Origin: Candidatus Nanopelagicales bacterium
GTDB taxonomy: Bacteria; Actinomycetota; Actinomycetes; S36-B12; GCA-2699445
Assembly: GCA_037045355.1 (NCBI GenBank)
Contig: JBAOHO010000026.1
Span: 372,001 to 436,000, forward strand
Reading direction: 5' to 3'
DNA length: 64,000 bases
Part shown: piece after piece, positions 60,981 through 64,000 of the stretch
Layout of the letters: each line of letters starts with the position of its first letter
How positions within the stretch are numbered: the first letter of the stretch is position 1
Notes under the pieces: generated by a model
Databases searched by the model: none
The model's input: only the letters and a program-made list of their open reading frames with translations
Told to the model about the DNA's origin: nothing
Program-made: the position numbers and the translations under genes

Positions 60981-62160
60981 GTCCTTTCACCGGCGGGACT
61001 TCCTCGCCGGTGATCGCGGCCAGGTAGTCGGGATCCACGCCAGCTGCCAACAGTTCCTGGTCCACACTGACGTGCACATGGTCGAAGTGGGTGTTGGTGC
61101 AGTCGCCATTGTTGTAGCCGTCCTGGCGCCAGTTCGCGATCGGCGTCCAGGAAACTTCCTCGTCGCGGTATCCGGGGCTGCGGACATGGTCCTGCCAGAT
61201 CAGGTAGTCGAGGTTGAACCTTCTCGCGTTGTCGATGAGGTACCGCGTGAGCCGCGTGCCGACCCGCAGGTCCTCCTCGCTCGTGGTGCGTGAACCCGAG
61301 TCCGAGTTCTCGCAGCCCGCGGGCATCATGAAGTCGATGGCGTGCTGCCAGTCCGGCATGTGGCCGTTGTAGGTGCCATGCGTGATGATGTGCGGGAAGT
61401 TGATGTACGCACACCGGGACATCCGCTTGGCGTTGTCGCTCATGTCATCCCAGTTGAAGCCAGTTGCGCGGCGGAAGTAGGACTTGAACGACTGCGGCAC
61501 CACGGGGCATCGGGTCATCGTGACGTCCGGAGGGGTGCACTTGATGCGATGGCCGTACGTCGGGCGGTCGTCGCTGGAAGGCAGTTCCCTGGCGCTGAAC
61601 CGCTCCAGCCACTGGCCGGCCTTGATCGGCGCGTTCACCTTGGCGGTGGCGGCGTCCTCCGAGGCGGGATCGAACTGGCGCGCGAACACGCGGGCGGCCT
61701 TGTCCGCAGCTGTGAGGGCCTTGAACTTCTTGGCGCGCGACTCGCGCCAGGTCGCGGTCATCTCGTCCATCAGGTGAGTCACCTGGTGCTTCATGCTCCA
61801 GCGGTTGTTGCCCTTGGCCTCTAGTGCGGCGGTGTAGGACTTCCAACGATCGCGGGGCCACTGCGCCAGGCCGATACGCTGCCCGGACGTCGCAAAAGCG
61901 ATAGGGCTGACCCCGGAGACGTGGTCGAGGTACCCCAGGACGCCGGCACTCGCTGCCGGCGAGAACCCGGCGTTGCGCAGTCGCTTCCACACGTACAGTG
62001 CCCGACTCTTCGCCCCAGGCGTGGTCGTCGTCGCCGCACACACCGAGGGCGTTTTCGGCTTCTTTCCGGCGCCCGCCGGGACCCCAGCCGCCATCGATAC
62101 GGTCACAGCGAACGCTGCGGTAGCGGTGATCAAGACTCGTACGAACCCGGTTCTGCGCAT
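60967..62160 (-). CDS. Secreted phage-tail-lysozyme-like/ARB-07466-type protein
   Basis: 397 residues with a signal peptide (ends near AAGVPAGA). The N-terminal domain (about 50-190) has LRNAGFSPAASAGVLGYLDHVSG and RIGLAQWPRDRWKSY, as in phage tail lysozyme-type muramidase domains. The C-terminal domain (about 240-380) has HAIDFMMPAGC, LIWQDHVRSPG and HFDHVHVSVDQ, the ARB-07466/VldE-like C-terminal fold with metal-ligand-like His residues. Likely a peptidoglycan-modifying secreted protein (inference). Catalytic activity is unverified. Confidence 0.8.
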   Translation of the reverse strand: MRRTGFVRVLITATAAFAVTVSMAAGVPAGAGKKPKTPSVCAATTTTPGAKSRALYVWKRLRNAGFSPAASAGVLGYLDHVSGVSPIAFATSGQRIGLAQWPRDRWKSYTAALEAKGNNRWSMKHQVTHLMDEMTATWRESRAKKFKALTAADKAARVFARQFDPASEDAATAKVNAPIKAGQWLERFSARELPSSDDRPTYGHRIKCTPPDVTMTRCPVVPQSFKSYFRRATGFNWDDMSDNAKRMSRCAYINFPHIITHGTYNGHMPDWQHAIDFMMPAGCENSDSGSRTTSEEDLRVGTRLTRYLIDNARRFNLDYLIWQDHVRSPGYRDEEVSWTPIANWRQDGYNNGDCTNTHFDHVHVSVDQELLAAGVDPDYLAAITGEEVPPVKGLTAE

Positions 62161-62229
62161 GCGGCGGAACCTAGCGAGGTCACGCGACGTCGGCAGCCGA
62201 GTTGTCGAAAACGTCCGGGCTGTGCAGGT

Positions 62230-63663
62230 TTACCGCTTGATTTCGTCCCAAAACCCCCCAAATGTGTCCGATATGCGGCTATTCGTCCCGAGTGCGGCCA
62301 TGGCGTGTTCCAGGCGCCGCAACGGGATCGTGGCTATCGGCGTGCCGGTCGCGTCAGTCGAATCGGGCACGAGTGCGGTGGTGTACCCCAAGCGGGCCGC
62401 CTCGTTGAGCCGCTGCGCCATCGAGTGACACGGTCTCAGGTCACCGGACAGGGCGACCTCTCCCAACGCGACGAGGTCCGTGGGCACGACGGTGCCCGTA
62501 GCCGCAGAGAAAATGGCGAGGCACGTCGCCAGGTCAGCGGTGGGATCGGTGATCCGCAGGCCCGCGACGGTGGCGACGTAGAGATCGGACCGGCCGAATC
62601 CCACCTCGCCCTCTCTCTGGGTCAGGGCCGCCAGCATGCTCACCCGCGACGAATCCAGCCCAGCGACGATGCGTCGACCGCTGTCCTGATCGGGGGCCCG
62701 GGGGGAGAGCAGCGACTGAATCTCCGCGGAGATCGGTCGGCGGCCCTCGAGAGTGACCGTGGCGCAAGTTCCCGCGACCGGGACCTCACGCACCGAGCGG
62801 AACAATTGGGAGGGGTCGGCGAGCTCTGACAGGCCTCCATCCGTCTGCTCGTAACAGACAACCTCGTCGGCTGGTCCGTAGCGGTTCTTGACGGCGCGCA
62901 GGAGGCGTACCTGAGTGTGTGGTTCGCCTTCGAATGTCAGAACCGTGTCGACCAGATGCTCCAGGGCCCGGGGACCGGCGATGGAGTTCTCGCGCGTGCT
63001 CTGCCCCACGAGCAACGTCGGCACCCCCCGTGCTTTCGCCTGACGGGTGAGGACCGCCGCGACCTCGCTCACCTGAGAGATACCTCCGGCCCGCCCATCG
63101 ATCTCAGGAGACGCGAGGGTCTGGACCGAGTCGACGACGATCAGTTGAGGATTGTGATGCTCGATGTGACCTAAGACTGCGCCGAGGTCGGTCTCATCGG
63201 CGACAAGGAGGCGCTCATTGCCCGCCCCGATCCGTTCGGCACGCACGCCGATCTGCTCGGCGGATTCCTCGCCGGAGATGTACAGCACAATCGCGTCAGC
63301 GAATCGCTCGGCGAAACGATGAGCGACGTCGAGCAGGAGCGTGGACTTGCCGACCCCCGGTTCGCCCGCGACCAGGACGACTTGCCCCGCGACCAGTCCG
63401 CCCCCGAGTACGCGGTCGAACTCACCAGCACCGCTGTGGATTCGCGGTGTTCGCTGTGCGGTGACGGTGGTAATCGGTTGCGCCGGGCGAGTGGGTGCAC
63501 CCCCGCTGCCCCGCTTGGTCTTGGTCCCGGTCAGAGGCAGGCGTTCCGACTGATGTTCGACCATGGTGCCGAACTCCTGACACCGTGGGCAGCGCCCCAC
63601 CCACCGCACGCTGGAGGAATGACACTTCGAACACACGAAGGTGCTGGTGGGGGACTTGGCCAC
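62230..63663 (-). CDS. radA: DNA repair protein RadA
   Basis: 477 residues. N-terminal C4 zinc finger (CSKCHSSSVRWVGRCPRC), RecA-like ATPase with Walker A GEPGVGKSTLLLD and Walker B LIVVDSVQTL, the RadA motif KNRYG (variant of KNRFG), and a C-terminal Lon-like domain. It promotes branch migration in recombination. Full family length. The usual downstream neighbour disA is not here; a lysozyme-like gene follows instead. Confidence 0.96.
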   Translation of the reverse strand: MAKSPTSTFVCSKCHSSSVRWVGRCPRCQEFGTMVEHQSERLPLTGTKTKRGSGGAPTRPAQPITTVTAQRTPRIHSGAGEFDRVLGGGLVAGQVVLVAGEPGVGKSTLLLDVAHRFAERFADAIVLYISGEESAEQIGVRAERIGAGNERLLVADETDLGAVLGHIEHHNPQLIVVDSVQTLASPEIDGRAGGISQVSEVAAVLTRQAKARGVPTLLVGQSTRENSIAGPRALEHLVDTVLTFEGEPHTQVRLLRAVKNRYGPADEVVCYEQTDGGLSELADPSQLFRSVREVPVAGTCATVTLEGRRPISAEIQSLLSPRAPDQDSGRRIVAGLDSSRVSMLAALTQREGEVGFGRSDLYVATVAGLRITDPTADLATCLAIFSAATGTVVPTDLVALGEVALSGDLRPCHSMAQRLNEAARLGYTTALVPDSTDATGTPIATIPLRRLEHAMAALGTNSRISDTFGGFWDEIKR

Positions 63664-63676
63664 GGTGGCCCTCCGA

Positions 63677-64000
63677 TCAGGCGGTTGTCCCGACCCTAGG
63701 TGCCGGGTCCGACATTTCGGGTGAGGCGGGGTGTGGCGCCAGCGCCGAGTTGGGCAGTGACCGACCGACCGGCGTGAGACTCAGGGCGCTGCGAGCGGCT
63801 TCGTGCGCCTCGCAGTGGATCACCAGTTCGTCGTACGCGGCCTCGCCGATCATGGCCACGAGTTCAGCCCGGCTGGACCGGTAGACCGGTTGGGTCCCGA
63901 CATGGGCCTCGGTGTCGGACGAGCAGTACCAGTCGAAATCATGTCCTCCGGCACCCCACATGGCCCGGACGTATTCGGTGATCGTGATGACGAGGGTGCG
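63677..64000 (-). CDS. Unknown protein, 5' end beyond the window
   Basis: A reading frame open to the right edge, 107 codons visible, ending 14 bp before radA, so it is probably the preceding gene of the same transcript. If it starts inside the window the ATG at 63961 gives 94 residues, but the upstream codons (TLVITITEYVRAM) look like protein too. Visible content: WGAGGHDFDWYCSSDTEA, SSRAELVAMIGEAAYDELVIHCEAHEAARSAL, and a low-complexity Pro-rich tail. No family recognised. Confidence 0.6.
   Translation of the reverse strand, partial: RTLVITITEYVRAMWGAGGHDFDWYCSSDTEAHVGTQPVYRSSRAELVAMIGEAAYDELVIHCEAHEAARSALSLTPVGRSLPNSALAPHPASPEMSDPAPRVGTTA

Noticed and set aside
1..64000. CRISPR arrays, IS elements, prophage or integrase genes
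   Set aside because: No regularly spaced repeats, transposases, integrases or phage structural genes were seen. The lysozyme-like gene at 60967-62160 is chromosomal and has a signal peptide.

Overview
The window is high-GC, densely coded chromosomal DNA from an actinomycete. Many starts are GTG, and overlapping ATGA/GTGA junctions are common. Lineage markers include a coenzyme F420-type DUF2342 metalloprotease, a DDN-like F420 oxidoreductase, DUF2505 and DUF5302 proteins, a 13E12-repeat HNH protein, an RskA-type anti-sigma factor and ClpC with a UVR-type middle region. I cannot place it below class level. No phage, IS element, CRISPR array or rRNA was seen. There is one tRNA (Thr-CGU).

Layout. 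0-5 kb: two paralogous multi-PAS GGDEF proteins (the first cut by the window edge) flanking a small membrane protein. 5-9 kb: a eukaryotic-type UDP-glucose pyrophosphorylase and a TnrB-like ABC exporter. 9-15.5 kb: a Tat-exported flavin amine oxidase with a G-quadruplex-type tract upstream, a membrane GGDEF protein with a degenerate active site coupled to a processive GT2 glycosyltransferase, a pterin dehydratase-VOC fusion, and a GH39-like lipoprotein. 15.7-27.5 kb: secreted or surface proteins (a broken Ig-repeat protein, an SGNH hydrolase, a metallophosphoesterase, small Cys proteins, a nuclear-transport-factor-2-like protein, a serine hydrolase) plus an MFS transporter and a 56-residue Cys-rich protein behind a CsoR-like palindrome. 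27.5-30.2 kb: a decayed alpha/beta hydrolase, then a fasciclin protein with an ECF sigma factor and RskA-like anti-sigma factor, resembling the mycobacterial sigK/mpt70-83 arrangement. 30.2-37.2 kb: DUF5302, an Lnt-like nitrilase, and a three-gene nitric-oxide-type sensory operon (OmpR regulator, stand-alone H-NOX, cytosolic GAF-kinase-receiver hybrid), followed by a secreted FnIII protein. 37-46 kb: a phospholipase C-like enzyme, tRNA-Thr, membrane proteins, an M1 peptidase, DUF6544- and DUF2505-type proteins, and a CPBP protease. 45.5-51.7 kb: ppa, dacB, DUF2342 protease, tilS, hpt, nagA and a DDN-like protein. 51.7-64 kb: a GH63-like glycosidase, the 13E12 HNH protein, clpC, mutY, an SDR, a lysozyme-like secreted protein, radA and a partial gene.

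How the genes work together. Signal transduction (c-di-GMP proteins, H-NOX operon, ECF sigma) and cell-surface or polysaccharide functions (UDP-glucose synthesis, GT2, glycosidases, Ig/FnIII/FAS1 proteins) dominate the first 38 kb. Conserved housekeeping blocks fill the rest. The best candidate for an undescribed system is the H-NOX operon at 32.2-35.2 kb. Its H-NOX keeps every heme-binding landmark at canonical numbering and has Phe at position 140, which predicts NO selectivity. Its partner kinase keeps the phospho-accepting His but lacks recognisable ATP-binding boxes.

Data-quality caution: about a dozen single-base frameshifts lie between 6.4 and 29.7 kb, many in homopolymers, and none was found from 30 to 64 kb. 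Several broken genes are therefore probably intact in the organism.
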